Positions 29,851 to 40,593 of a DNA stretch of 64,000 nt are shown one piece after another. Position 1 is the first letter of the stretch. Every line of letters starts with the position of its first letter. The stretch is from Nannochloris sp. 'desiccata' (taxonomy: Eukaryota > Chlorophyta > Trebouxiophyceae > Chlorellales > Chlorellaceae). The DNA lies in NCBI GenBank assembly GCA_019044685.2, contig JAGTXX020000004.1, positions 620,001-684,000 of the forward strand. The letters are read 5' to 3'. The notes below the pieces were generated by a model. It was not told the origin of the DNA and made no database searches. It worked only from the letters and a program-made list of their open reading frames with translations. Position numbers and translations under genes: made by a program.

Positions 29851-31227
29851 ATGGGGATCCGAAGCATCTGCACAGAATTAGTTCACAGGGAAGAGGACCC
29901 TGATGGAGATCACCGATTCCTACAGAAGTGGAAGCGTCGCAGGTGCGTCGCAATACCCCATATTGAGTTTATTTGCACTTTTTACTACTAATTTTCCACT
30001 ACCGCCCCCCGCCCAGCAACTCTTTGTCTCACAACCTTTTATCTTCGCATCCATCAACTTCCCCCCAAAAACAGATTCTCCTCCCTTCAGCTCAGCCAAC
30101 GCAAACTTTTCCGTAGCGTACACCGTGGAGGCGTTTCCTGGCTAGATCTCGACCACGTTGAAGAAAGATACCTCCTCTCCTGTGCCTCAGATGCTTCGAT
30201 CGCCATTTACGACACCCAGCTCCCAACTAAAAAAACCAGCCACGAAGCTGTTGCAACCCTGACGAAGGCCACTCCAGGCGCTCATCAGGTCGCAATCTCC
30301 AGCGTGGCCTGGTATCCAATAGATAACGGAATCTTTCTATCAGGTGCACGTGACGGTCACGTGAAAGTTTGGGATGCAAACACGCTCACGGTTGGCGGTA
30401 CGTTTTCAATAGGAGCTCCTGTCTTTGCAGTAGCTATGTCTCCTGCAGCTGTATCTCATTGTTTGGTTGCCGTGGGAAGTGCAGAACCGGATGTGTTGCT
30501 ATGTGATGTCATGAGTGGGGGTTTTAGTCATCGCCTTTCTGGACATCGAGCGGGGGGTGTCTGGGCTGTGGCTTGGTCTCCTTTGAATGAGTTTGAATTG
30601 ATGAGTGGAGGGAGAGATGGCCAATTGAGGATATGGGATATACGACGAGCTGGTACAAGAGCCGTTTTAGATATGCATGATACAAAAAATAGACAAGGAG
30701 GAGCTGGACGAGCAGGGGGGCCTGGAAATACCTCTGCAGCAGCACCCCTACGGCCAAAGCCACAAGCGCCTGGCGCTCAAACAAGTGCTACAATCTACGC
30801 CAAATCACATGAAAATGGCATTACTGGAGTAGTTCCCACCTCTGATGGCCTGTTTTGGCTCAGTGCTGGCAATGATGATCGAGTTCGACTTTGGAATGCC
30901 TCCAGCCACCGCCATGAGCTTGTCCACTACAACGATACTTTTAATAGAGCCTCGAAACCCCGACAAATTGCTGTATCAGATGATGGAAATGCAGTATTTC
31001 ATCCTTCTGGCTCCGCTGTACAAGTATTTGATGTTCATAGTGGTTCTACTCTAAGTACGCTAACTGGCGGGCATTTTGAAGCGGTGAATTGTTGTGCTTG
31101 GAATGGAGTCCACGAAGAATTGTATACCGGGTCAAATGATCATAACATAGTAGTATGGGCGCCAAAAGAATCTGGGGCGGTGGATCCTGGTGGAGGAGAT
31201 GATGATCAAGATGCCTGGAGTGATTAG
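29851..31227 (+). CDS. ERCC8: CSA/ERCC8-like WD40 protein
   Basis: Exons 29851-29942 and 30075-31227 give 414 residues. WD repeats include 'SVAWYPIDNGIFLSGARDG', 'VKVWDANTL', 'LRIWDIRRAGTRAVLDMHD' and 'VRLWNASSHRHELVHYND'. The order WYP-x-D-x-G-x-F, 'HCLVAVGSAEPDVLLCD', 'AVAWSPLNEFELMSGGRDG' and the acidic DDDQDAWSD end match CSA, substrate receptor of a CUL4-DDB1 ubiquitin ligase in transcription-coupled nucleotide excision repair. The first exon holds the N-terminal helical part that contacts DDB1 in human CSA. A Gly/Ala/Pro-rich insertion lies between repeats near residue 250. Confidence 0.92.
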
Positions 31228-31435
31228 ATAGCAGTATTCAAAAAACATTTAGGAAAAAAACTGATTTTAAACAATCAAATCTTGCTAATAAATAAATATC
31301 TGATAACTTGGTGACTATACTTCATTTTAAAATCTTTCGTGTTTTTGTTACTCATTCTAAGCCATTCATACCAGTGATAGTGATAATAATAATAACAATC
31401 TCGAAACGAAAATTTAAGAATGTGGGATGGATAGT

Positions 31436-33508
31436 TCAGCAGCTCGCCTTCTTCGCAATCTCCAGCATCTCCTCCACACTAACAATCTTTTCCCGTGGTT
31501 TCCCTACAGCACTACCACGCCGTACTTCCTCAGCATCTATCTTTTCCCACCCTTTGAAATCAACAACTTCAATTTTGCGATTTTTCAACAGGGCTTGCAG
31601 TCCCTGCCGACCACCACCGCCGCCGTGTCTCTGCCCGACTTTTGGAAAGCTCCCTTGGCTCCGTACCATGGTATCTACAGTCTGCTCTGCATCGACTAGA
31701 TTTGTACCAATAATACCGGAAGGTCCCCGTTTTAACCAACCGCACACAAACAACCCTGGTACAGGAACATGACTCTTCTCAGCAAAGGGTGTTTCAGTGT
31801 TACCTCGAGTCCCGTCACGACCGTGTCTATTCGAGCTCTGGTGCTCCTCCATAACTTGGCCTAGTTGATTGGGGATGATTCCCACCTTAGAATTAAATGG
31901 AGCTCCTTCCATTGGGCATGATTTGTAGCCAATTGATTCCAAGACAAGCTGCGCGTGGAGGTCGCTGTGCAGTCCAGTACCGACTGCCTTTTGGGGAGGA
32001 GGGGCACCTGCACCGCTGCTGGTACTTGCAGATTCTTGATCTTGTAGAGCGGTGTGTTCAAGACGTACGCCTGATACGCTACCTTCTGAATGAAGGATTT
32101 CTATGGGAGAACGAAGGAAATGAAGATGCAAGGTCCTATCCCTGTAATAAATAATTAGAATAAAGAAAATATATTAAATAATAGATATGTATAAACACAG
32201 ACGGGAGAGCGCTTGCTCTACGTGTTTTAGTTTTAAGTTATCCACTGTGTACCACAATCAATTCTATTACCGCCACGTCTACTACGTAGACTTACCCTGC
32301 TTTATCTGATCCTACACCTACAGCTTTCTCCAATACTTCAACCACCCTTCTCTTTATTCTATTCCCCTTCACCTCGGCAGCACACGCTGGGCTCAAATCC
32401 AAACACTCTTTTGGATGAATTTTCACCTGGATTCCCTCCATTGATAGCAATTCCCTCAATTCTTTCGGTGTGAACGCTGCTTGTGCAGGGCCTCTTCTAC
32501 CCAACAAGTGCACATCACGGACCGCACTCTTCCTTAAAGCAGCCACAGCATGCTCAGCAGCGTCCGACATCGCTAATCTTTCTATTGGCTGTAATAACAC
32601 CCGTGCTATGTCCAACGCCACGTTACCAAGTCCGCAGATAGCTACGGAAGTTACGCTACTGAAATCTGGAAGCTGTAAGGAAGCTGCTGACGGGTGGCCA
32701 TTGTACCATTGAACAAACTCTCGAGCGGGGTAGACCCCGGGTTTTAGATCTTCTCCAGGGATGCCGAGTCTGCGATCGCTCTGAGCTCCATAAGCGAGTA
32801 CGACTGCATTATACAAAGAGCGAAGCTCATCAAGGGATACAGCAGCAGCAGCAGCAGAACGAGAAGAAGTCTTAGAGGTGGCAGTGGTGATATTATTATC
32901 AGCAGAGTCGCCGCCGCCGCCTTGGCCGCCGACAGTGACATTGCCGAAGAATTGGACTCGAGGGTTTCGAGCTATTTCTGAGAACTGATTCATGACGTTC
33001 TTGGTGTCTTGATGATCAGGAGCGACGCCAGAACGAACGAGACCAAATGGGGTAGGTAAAGATTCCTTCATAGGGAAAAGGGGAGAGGTAGAAGAATTGA
33101 TAAAATAACTCTCAAGATGAAAACAAAAAAATCAAGAGGCAACGGGGGGGGGGTGGATATTTTTTTTTCATTGTCATTAGGCTTACCACAATGTCTACTT
33201 CTGCTCCTTCAAATCTTTTGAGGATCTGCGAGAGAACATACGATCGTTATAATGAAGCACTACTTTTATACAATAAAGTAGTACACTTCTGAAAGTAAGG
33301 AGAAAGAGTGATTGCTAATGAACTGAACGGCGAGGATATCCATGTTGGTTACCTTGTCGACGGTATAAAACCCAGCAGGTCCGCTGCCTACCACGCAAAT
33401 CTTGAGTGCCTCGCCGGTCATCAGGGACGATGAGAAAAATCTGGAGCTGCGTGGGGCGCTCTGCTTGAGTGCAGAAGCGCAACGAAAAGCAAATGCTGCA
33501 ACTGACAT
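31436..33508 (-). CDS. FDXR: NADPH:(adreno)ferredoxin oxidoreductase, mitochondrial
   Basis: Exons 33508-33353, 33225-33187, 33065-32296 and 32141-31436 give 556 residues. The N-terminal 30 residues are Arg/Ser/Phe-rich without acids, a mitochondrial presequence. FAD-binding 'ICVVGSGPAGFYTVDK' is followed after splicing by 'ILKRFEGAEVDIV' and 'TPFGLVRSGVAPDH'; NADP-binding is 'VAICGLGNVALDIARVLL' and 'VHLLGRRGPAQAAFTPKE'; the C-terminal block is 'PGLFVCGWLKRGPSGIIGTN'. It passes electrons from NADPH to mitochondrial ferredoxin for iron-sulfur cluster synthesis. It is about 70-100 residues longer than the animal enzyme owing to Ser/Ala/Gly insertions. Confidence 0.95.
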
Positions 33509-33876
33509 CTTTGATCGTCAAAACTTGTAAAAAGAGTTAAATTCGGTCCATACTGCGCAACATCGAACAGATCAAGGCTGCATATTTCCGATGCGGAGTT
33601 TAGATTAAATTAATTTGCTGCAGAGGCTGCGTAGCCTGGCTCTTTGGTTGCGAAGAGTCCCGGCTGCTGTGCTGAGGTGTATTTTATTCAAGCGCTATTT
33701 CTGTTCAAACCCACCCCTCGTAGCAGTATTTGTAAAGCAGCCGGCATTGGGTCTTTGTTCTGAACACGTGCAGAGAGCTTGGCCGCTTGAATAAACCTCG
33801 AAACAGAAGGATCACAGTTGACAAAAACGAATCAGGCAAACTTTCAATATTAAGCCACCATTCATACGCATTCAAA
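33509..33876. promoter_or_regulatory. Divergent intergenic, FDXR / importin alpha
   Basis: Shared 5' region of two divergent genes; no motif recognised. Confidence 0.3.
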
Positions 33877-35775
33877 ATGAGTTCTAGACCAGGAGCTTCT
33901 CGCAGCAGCCGCAATATCAAAAAGGGTAAGCTGGGTCGCCCAAACATAATTAACAGCTTTGCAGTTGTTGGGATCCCATCGCTGCGGGTATTCTCTGCTA
34001 CTAAAGCCTGATCAGGCTACTGGATCTATTGAATTGAAGTACATATAGTCTCGTAAATTATCATTGTTCTTATATCTTCTTGTTTCGCAGGCATTGATTT
34101 GGATGAAGCCCGCCGGAAGCGCGAAGACAATATCATTCAGTTGCGCAAGGATAAGCGCGATGAGAACCTCCAGAAGAAGCGTATGGTTAGCTCCATTGTC
34201 CCCTCTGGCGGTGACCTTGATAGCAATGTCGGCACAGGCGGTATGCAGCAAAAGGTTGGTGATGGCATTCTTGATTGAAATTTGCAGTTGTTTTGTATTT
34301 ACTTATTTCTTGTCCCCTTTCTTTCTGTGTACACCTTTCTTACTTTATTTCACACCCTTTCCTACTTTACCATGCAGCTCGAAGCATTGCCCGCGATGGT
34401 TCAGGGTTTATACTTTGAGGATCCCCAAGCGCAACTGGAGGCCACCACTCAGTTCCGCAAGCTCCTCTCTATTGAACGCAGCCCTCCAATCGAAGAGGTC
34501 ATCGCTCAAGGTGTGATCCCTCGCTTCGTCATCTTCTTGCAGCGTACAGACATGCCTCAACTCCAATTTGAGGCAGCTTGGGCTCTAACAAATGTTGCAT
34601 CTGGCACTTCAGATCACACCAGAGTAGTGATCGAAGCAGGTGCAGTCCCCATCTTCGTGCAGCTTTTGGCCTCTCATATTGATGATGTTCGTGAACAAGC
34701 TGTCTGGGCTCTTGGCAACATTGCAGGAGACTCTCCTAACTGCAGAAATCTCGTGTTGCAAAGTGGGGCTCTTGGCCCATTGATGGAGCAATTGAAAGAC
34801 ACCTCTAAAATTTCAATGCTGCGTAACGCAACTTGGACCTTATCGAACTTCTGCCGCGGCAAACCTCAGCCTGATTTCGATCAAGTCAAGCTCGCCTTAC
34901 CTGCGCTTGCTCGGTTAGTCCAGTCTCACGATGAGGAAGTCCTTACTGATGCCTGCTGGGCACTGTCCTACCTTTCTGATGGCTCCAATGACAAAATCCA
35001 AGAAGTAATCAATTCTGGCGTCTGCCGTCGTCTTGTAGAGCTTCTCATGCATACCTCTGCTTCCGTTCTTGTCCCCGCTTTGCGCACAGTCGGTAACATT
35101 GTCACTGGAGACGATCAACAAACACAAATAATCATCAATTGTGGGGCTTTACCTTGTCTTTTAAATTTGCTTGCTACCTCTCAAAAGAAGAGTATAAAGA
35201 AGGAAGCATGCTGGACTATTTCTAATATCACTGCTGGTACCAAAGAACAGATTCAATGTGTCATTGACCAAGGAATCATCGGTCCTTTGGTCAATCTTCT
35301 TGGACATGCCGAATTTGACATCAAAAAGGAAGCCGCCTGGGCAATCTCTAATGCTACTTCAGGTGGCTCTGCTGATCAAATCAGATTCCTGGTTTCTCAA
35401 GGCTGCATCAAGCCTTTATGCGATTTATTAAACTGTGCTGATCCTCGTATTATCACCGTCGCTTTGGAAGGACTTGAAAACATTCTAAAGATTGGAGAAA
35501 CAGAGCGGGAACTTGGAGGGGTGGGTGCTGCCAACCCTTATGCCACGATGGTGGATGAAGCTGAGGGCTTAGATAAGATTGAAGAGCTGCAGAATCATAA
35601 TAACGAAGATATTTATGAAAAGGCTATTCAATTGCTGGAGAATTACTTTGATGTTGAGGATGGGGAGGTTGAAAATTTAGCGCCTTCAGTGGATGCATCG
35701 GCACAGACCTATGCGTTTGGAGCTGGAGCGCCTCAGCAAGGTGCAGGTGGCTTCAACTTTGGTATGCAGCAGTAG
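33877..35775 (+). CDS. Importin subunit alpha
   Basis: Exons 33877-33925, 34091-34254 and 34378-35775 give 536 residues. Residues about 1-70 form the basic importin-beta-binding domain ('[20 protein letters not shown]'). Armadillo repeats follow with the Trp/Asn ladder that holds nuclear localisation signals: '[13 protein letters not shown]', '[12 protein letters not shown]', '[12 protein letters not shown]', '[11 protein letters not shown]' and '[12 protein letters not shown]'. The acidic C-terminus ('[15 protein letters not shown]') includes the CAS-binding repeat. It carries cargo with importin beta into the nucleus. The gene fits the family in length and order throughout. Confidence 0.97.
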
Positions 35776-36211
35776 AAGGTATGTAAAGTATACAACAAAT
35801 AATGGATTACTTAATCTGAATACCCCAGTTAATTTAAGTAAGCAAGTATAGGATAGTGGACAAGCAGGAAACGCTTAAATAAGAACGCTGGCGTTGGGCC
35901 GGTTGCCGGTTGTGTGGTCTTACTTTGCAGTTTTACTTTCTGTTTTATTTTCTTTGCGTCTTTTTATGGTCAATATTTCTTTCCTTAGTAATAAATCTTT
36001 TTAATCAAAATGGCAAGGATAGGAAATAAAGAAAATCATGGCTGGAATAATGGCTGAAGAGATGGAATAATGGCTTAAAGAGATGAAGAATATTTTTCTA
36101 TTGGTAGTAGTACGTACGATACGACACTTACAAAAATTTAAGAAAACGGGTCGAGTGCCTCCAAACATGCTAGTAGTAGAGGAGAATTAAAATAAAACAA
36201 AAAAAGCAAAT
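35776..36211. other. Convergent intergenic, importin alpha / EF-Ts polyprotein
   Basis: 3' flanks of convergent genes. A TGTAA lies at 35782-35786, seven bases after the importin stop; no gene seen. Confidence 0.4.
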
Positions 36212-39200
36212 CTAGATTCCTCCAGTCTGAGCAGCGACTTCAGCAGCGAAATCCATCGCCTTCTTTTCAATACCTTCGCCAAGCACATACCTTTCAAATC
36301 TACGCACCTGCATGTTCTCACCTATGGCAGCAATCTGCTCTTTGATGTGCTCAGCTACGGTCTTTGAGGTGTCTTTAATGAAAGATTGTTCCAATAATGC
36401 CATTTCTTTAGCAATTTTATCGACACGGCCTTGTACTATCTTCTCACGCATAGCTTCAGGCTTGCTTTGGATGTCTTCCTTGCCCATTTCAATAGCCTTT
36501 TCGCGCTCAAGGAAGTCTTTGGGGACGTCGGCGGCAGAGACGTAACGCACATCAGGGCAAGCAGCAATCTGCATAGCCATGTCATTGACAAGCTCACGGA
36601 ATTTCTCACCACGGGCAACGAAATCGGTTTCGCAGTTGACTTCTACGACGACACCAAGACGGGATCCAGCGTGGATGTAGGCACCAACAGCACCATCAGC
36701 CGCCACACGGCTGCCCTTCTTGTCAGCAGATGCAAGACCTTTTTTGCGCAAGAAATCCTTGGCAACTTCCAAATCACCTCCACATTCAGCCAACGCTTTC
36801 TTGCAATCCATCATACCAGCTCCAGAAGCTTCACGGAGCTGTTTGACCACCGCAGCAGAGACGGCAACGGTTTCCTTCTTCTCAGCGGCAGGTGCAACGG
36901 GTTCCTCTTTAGGTGCTTCCTCCTTTTTCTCAGCAGCCTTAGCAGCCATCGCAGAAGTCTGTGCTTCAACTTCAGCAGCGAAATCACCTTTATCAGCTAC
37001 TTCAATGCCTTCTCCGAGATTAAAACGAGTAAATCTACGGATCTGAATATTTTCACCAATGGCTGCTACCGCTTCTTTGACCACCTCAGCTACAGTCTTA
37101 TTTGTATCCTTGACGTACGCCTGTTCCATCAAAGCTTGTTCCTTTGCGATTTTATCAACACGGCCTTGAACAATCTTTTCGCGAATGGCTTCAGGCTTGC
37201 TTTTCAAGTCCTCTTTCTCCATTTCAATGGCACGCTCACGGTCGAGTAACTCCTGGGAGACGTCAGAAGCGTTGACAACGGTGACTTGAGGGCATGCAGC
37301 GATCTGCATAGCCATATCGTTGACCAATTCTTGGAATTTCTCACCACGAGCAACGAAGTCAGTCTCGCAGTTGATTTCTACCAGGACACCGAGGCGGGAG
37401 CCGGCATGAATGTAGGACCACACAGCACCTTCAGCAGCGACACGGCCTGCTTTCTTGTCGGCAGAGGCGAGTCCCTTTTTGCGAAGGAATTCTTTAGCGG
37501 CTTCGAGATCACCGCCGCATTCGGCAAGAGCTTTCTTGCAGTCCATCATGCCGGCGCCGGACGCTTCACGGAGCTCCTTGACAAGAGAGGCAGAGATAGT
37601 ACCAGCAGCAGCAGCAGCAGCAGGGGCAGCGGATTTAGCCTCAGCAGGGGCAGTTTTAGATTCAGCAGCAGGAGCAGGGGCAGCTTCCTTGGCTTCATCA
37701 GCGGGGGCAGCAGCCTTCTCCTCGACCTTCTTTTCGGCGGCAGGGGCGGCGGCAGCAGGTGCAGACTGCAAAGGAAAAAGATAGCAAAGCGAAGAACAAG
37801 TTAATTTCTAGTGTACTAAAACCAAATTAAGGACAATAACAGCAACAGAAGCTGTAAATTGTAGTGGAATCGAGGAGGAAGAAAGAAACCGAGACATATA
37901 CTACTTCCTCTCCAAACCCTCCTGGCTTTGTATTTTCTTTCTTCCCCTTTTCTTTCTTCCCTGCTCCCTTTTTCTCTAAATTCCTAATCTCTAAATTTCT
38001 GTGTGTATGGCAGGGCGGGTGCCTGTCAACCCGCCCTGCCAATTGTGGAAGGTTCAGGGTTTACAGTGCGGGAGGGCATGTGTGCTTTAAGGAGCGCCCC
38101 CCCGCTGAAGGCACCCGCCAAGAACAAACAAACATAGATTTAGTTAGAGAAGAAAGAGGAAAGGGGGAAAAGAAAGAAGGAAAAATGGAAGAAGAATAAA
38201 GACAGAACCAGAAAGAAAAAGTATAATAGTATAATGCGTGGGGCACAATTGGATAAAACAAACTTTTTACCGACAGGTGAAAAAAAGAATTGAAAACAAC
38301 CTCGGCAAAAATTAGAAATTAACAAAGCAGCGAAATAAACGGCCAAAACGAGACTAGAAAACCGGAGTATCTATCTATATGCATCATCATCGTATCAGTC
38401 CGATATTAAAGTTGACTGATTTTCTTAAATTATTTTATTGTCTTTTATATTTTCTTATTCTGAGCCTACCTCGTAGTTATCAGCAGAGATACCAGCCTTG
38501 GCCATCATATAGGCAAGCGCACCGGATCCTTCAGGAACATCAACAACTGCAATGAAAGAGACATAAAGAAAAAGAGAAAATAACGTGAATATATAGCGCG
38601 ACATTATGAAACTAAATGACTAAATATAAAATTCTCTCGATGACGATGTTAAATGGCAGGTAGGATACTACATTTAATGAGATAAAAGTAGTATCTAATC
38701 TACACTAGTGCCTTTTAAGTAAAAAAGTAGTAGTAGTAGTAAGGCAGTAGTACTAGTTGCCTTGTTCATCTTGCTTAAAAATTAACTAAAAAAATTGATC
38801 TATCAACTATAAAAAAACATTAGACAAACGCCCTTGGAAAAGCCGAGGGTCTGTGTTTATATTTTCAATAGTATCGCTCACCAGCTGAGAGTCCCCTGGT
38901 ACGGGTTCTTTCTTCAGTAGCAATCTCCTCATCACTTTTCTGTGTAAGTGCCACCTTCTCACCACCTCTTTGGATGTTGAGCACACGCACCTCAACATCA
39001 TCCCCTTGATTGTAATGGCGCATGTGATCCTCGACGCCTTCGGGAAGCTTCATCTGAGAAGAGTGGAGCATTCCAGTATATCCAGCACCGAGATCAATGA
39101 AGATTCCAAAGGGAGCGACGGAAGCAACAGGTCCAGTGACAACATCACCGGTATTGACAGGGCAAGGTTCACGGTTGGTGCGAGCGCGGCGGTCACCGCC

Positions 39201-40156
39201 CTTTTGAGCACGAGCTTGACGGGGACGTTCTTGGTTGCGATCAAAACTGCCTCCATCGTTACTATCGTCATAGTAATCGTTACGGCTTTGACGAGGAGGA
39301 GCTTCGTAGCCTTCAGGGATGGCGGTAACGGAGAATTTCTTGCGGTCGGAGTCTACGCTGAGAATACGGACGGCAATGTCCTGGCCAACATTGACAGCCT
39401 CGGCGACAGAGCGGACAAACTCAGTTGAGATTTGAGAAATGTGGAGGAGACCATCAGTAGCGCATCCAACGTTAACAAAGGCACCGAAATCAGTGACGGA
39501 GACAACGGCACCGTTGTAGGTCTTGCCAACTTCGAGATCAGAGAGCTGCATGGTGCGTTCAGGGCCAATAAGAGGCCGCTGACCACGACCACGGCCGCCA
39601 CGGCCACCGCCGCGTCCACCACGACCACCACCACGGCCACCTTCTCTAACAGCAGCAGGGGCGGCGTCTTCAATAGGAGCAGGGGCATCTTCGGCGGGAG
39701 CTTCGGCAGTAGCGACAGCGAGGAAACGGTGGCTGGCAAAGCGAACTACACGGCGCTGCTGTAAACTGCAGAAACAGAATCAAATGCGAAGAATTTGCTT
39801 GGTCAGTCTAAGGATAATGCGGCATATGGTAACGTGTTAAAATAAATTGGTAAGATTTATCGGCATCAAGCAAGGCACAGAGAGTTGCCTTTAGGAGCAA
39901 AGCCTCTCCATGCCCACACATGTGGATAATGTGAAGCATAATTCGTTACGCAATACGTATTCCAAGTAAAATTTGTCCGCGGAAACTTACGTTCTGTCAC
40001 GAGTTCCGATAGACCTGACGACGCTAGCCCGCAGGCCCAACTGAGCCTACATAAACATGAAATTAAGAGGTGTGAGGCGAGAAACAAACGGCGACCTAGC
40101 CACGGTGCATTTCCAATTTTCCATGCTCAACCTACCTGAAGAGCGGCACTAATCAT
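36212..40156 (-). CDS. PETs: Plastid S1-domain/EF-Ts polyprotein (PETs)
   Basis: Exons 40156-40136, 40046-39991, 39765-38882, 38546-38470 and 37765-36212 give 863 residues. A transit-peptide-like start is followed by an RGG-rich patch (about 62-85), two S1 RNA-binding domains ('[20 protein letters not shown]' near 105; '[16 protein letters not shown]' near 235), a linker exon, an Ala/Pro/Lys-rich spacer, and two near-identical EF-Ts units, each with a UBA-like '[20 protein letters not shown]' or equivalent and TDFVAR nucleotide-exchange motif. In Chlamydomonas this precursor gives plastid ribosomal protein PSRP-7 and EF-Ts, which recycles EF-Tu. The frame of exon 3 runs into intron 3 and stops at 38865, so intron retention would make an S1-only protein. 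Intron 4 is 704 bases and structured. Confidence 0.94.
38009..38119 (-). ncRNA. Strong alternative hairpins in intron 4 of the EF-Ts gene
   Basis: A perfect 12-bp stem pairs GGCAGGGCGGGT (38009-38020) with ACCCGCCCTGCC (38029-38040) around an 8-base loop. The segment GGCGGGTGCC (38014-38023) is also perfectly complementary to GGCACCCGCC (38110-38119), so two mutually exclusive helices are possible. A small AGCG/CGCT hairpin lies between. The block is far more GC-rich than its surroundings and is transcribed from the minus strand as intron. Role unknown. Confidence 0.5.
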
Positions 40157-40593
40157 GTTGATGAATTTACTTTGTTTTGAAAGAGGCCGAGGTCGATTGT
40201 AGAGGTCTATCTAATGCTATGGAGGCTGCCACGCTTTCTATCTGCACTAAAAGCTAAAAGTGCAAATTGACATTCGTAAACGCTCTAGTTCAATCTTAAT
40301 GCAAGTCAAATTTAATATATCACGTAGGCGGAAGCAAAGATGCGGGCGACGAGGGGCAAATTTTAAACGTCTTCGGAAAATGAAAATCGAAATGCTTTTC
40401 AAATTTTGACAAGATCACACCCCAGGTAATTGCTCTCAAGATCAATAATATGCTCTAAGTAATTAATGAGGAACGCGATCATCGTGCTCTCCGATTGCAG
40501 CTAAAATTTTAAATTCAATTTCTTGCCTTCAGACTTAACTAACTTTAGCTAGGAATTTAAACGCTTCTCTTACGCTAAGATCCAGAGCAGAAC
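40157..40593. promoter_or_regulatory. Divergent intergenic, EF-Ts polyprotein / unknown gene
   Basis: AT-rich shared 5' region of two divergent genes; nothing specific recognised. Confidence 0.3.

Noticed and set aside
36431..37804. Plus-strand frames of up to 272 codons opposite the EF-Ts units
   Set aside because: Antisense shadows that duplicate in parallel with the two EF-Ts repeats.
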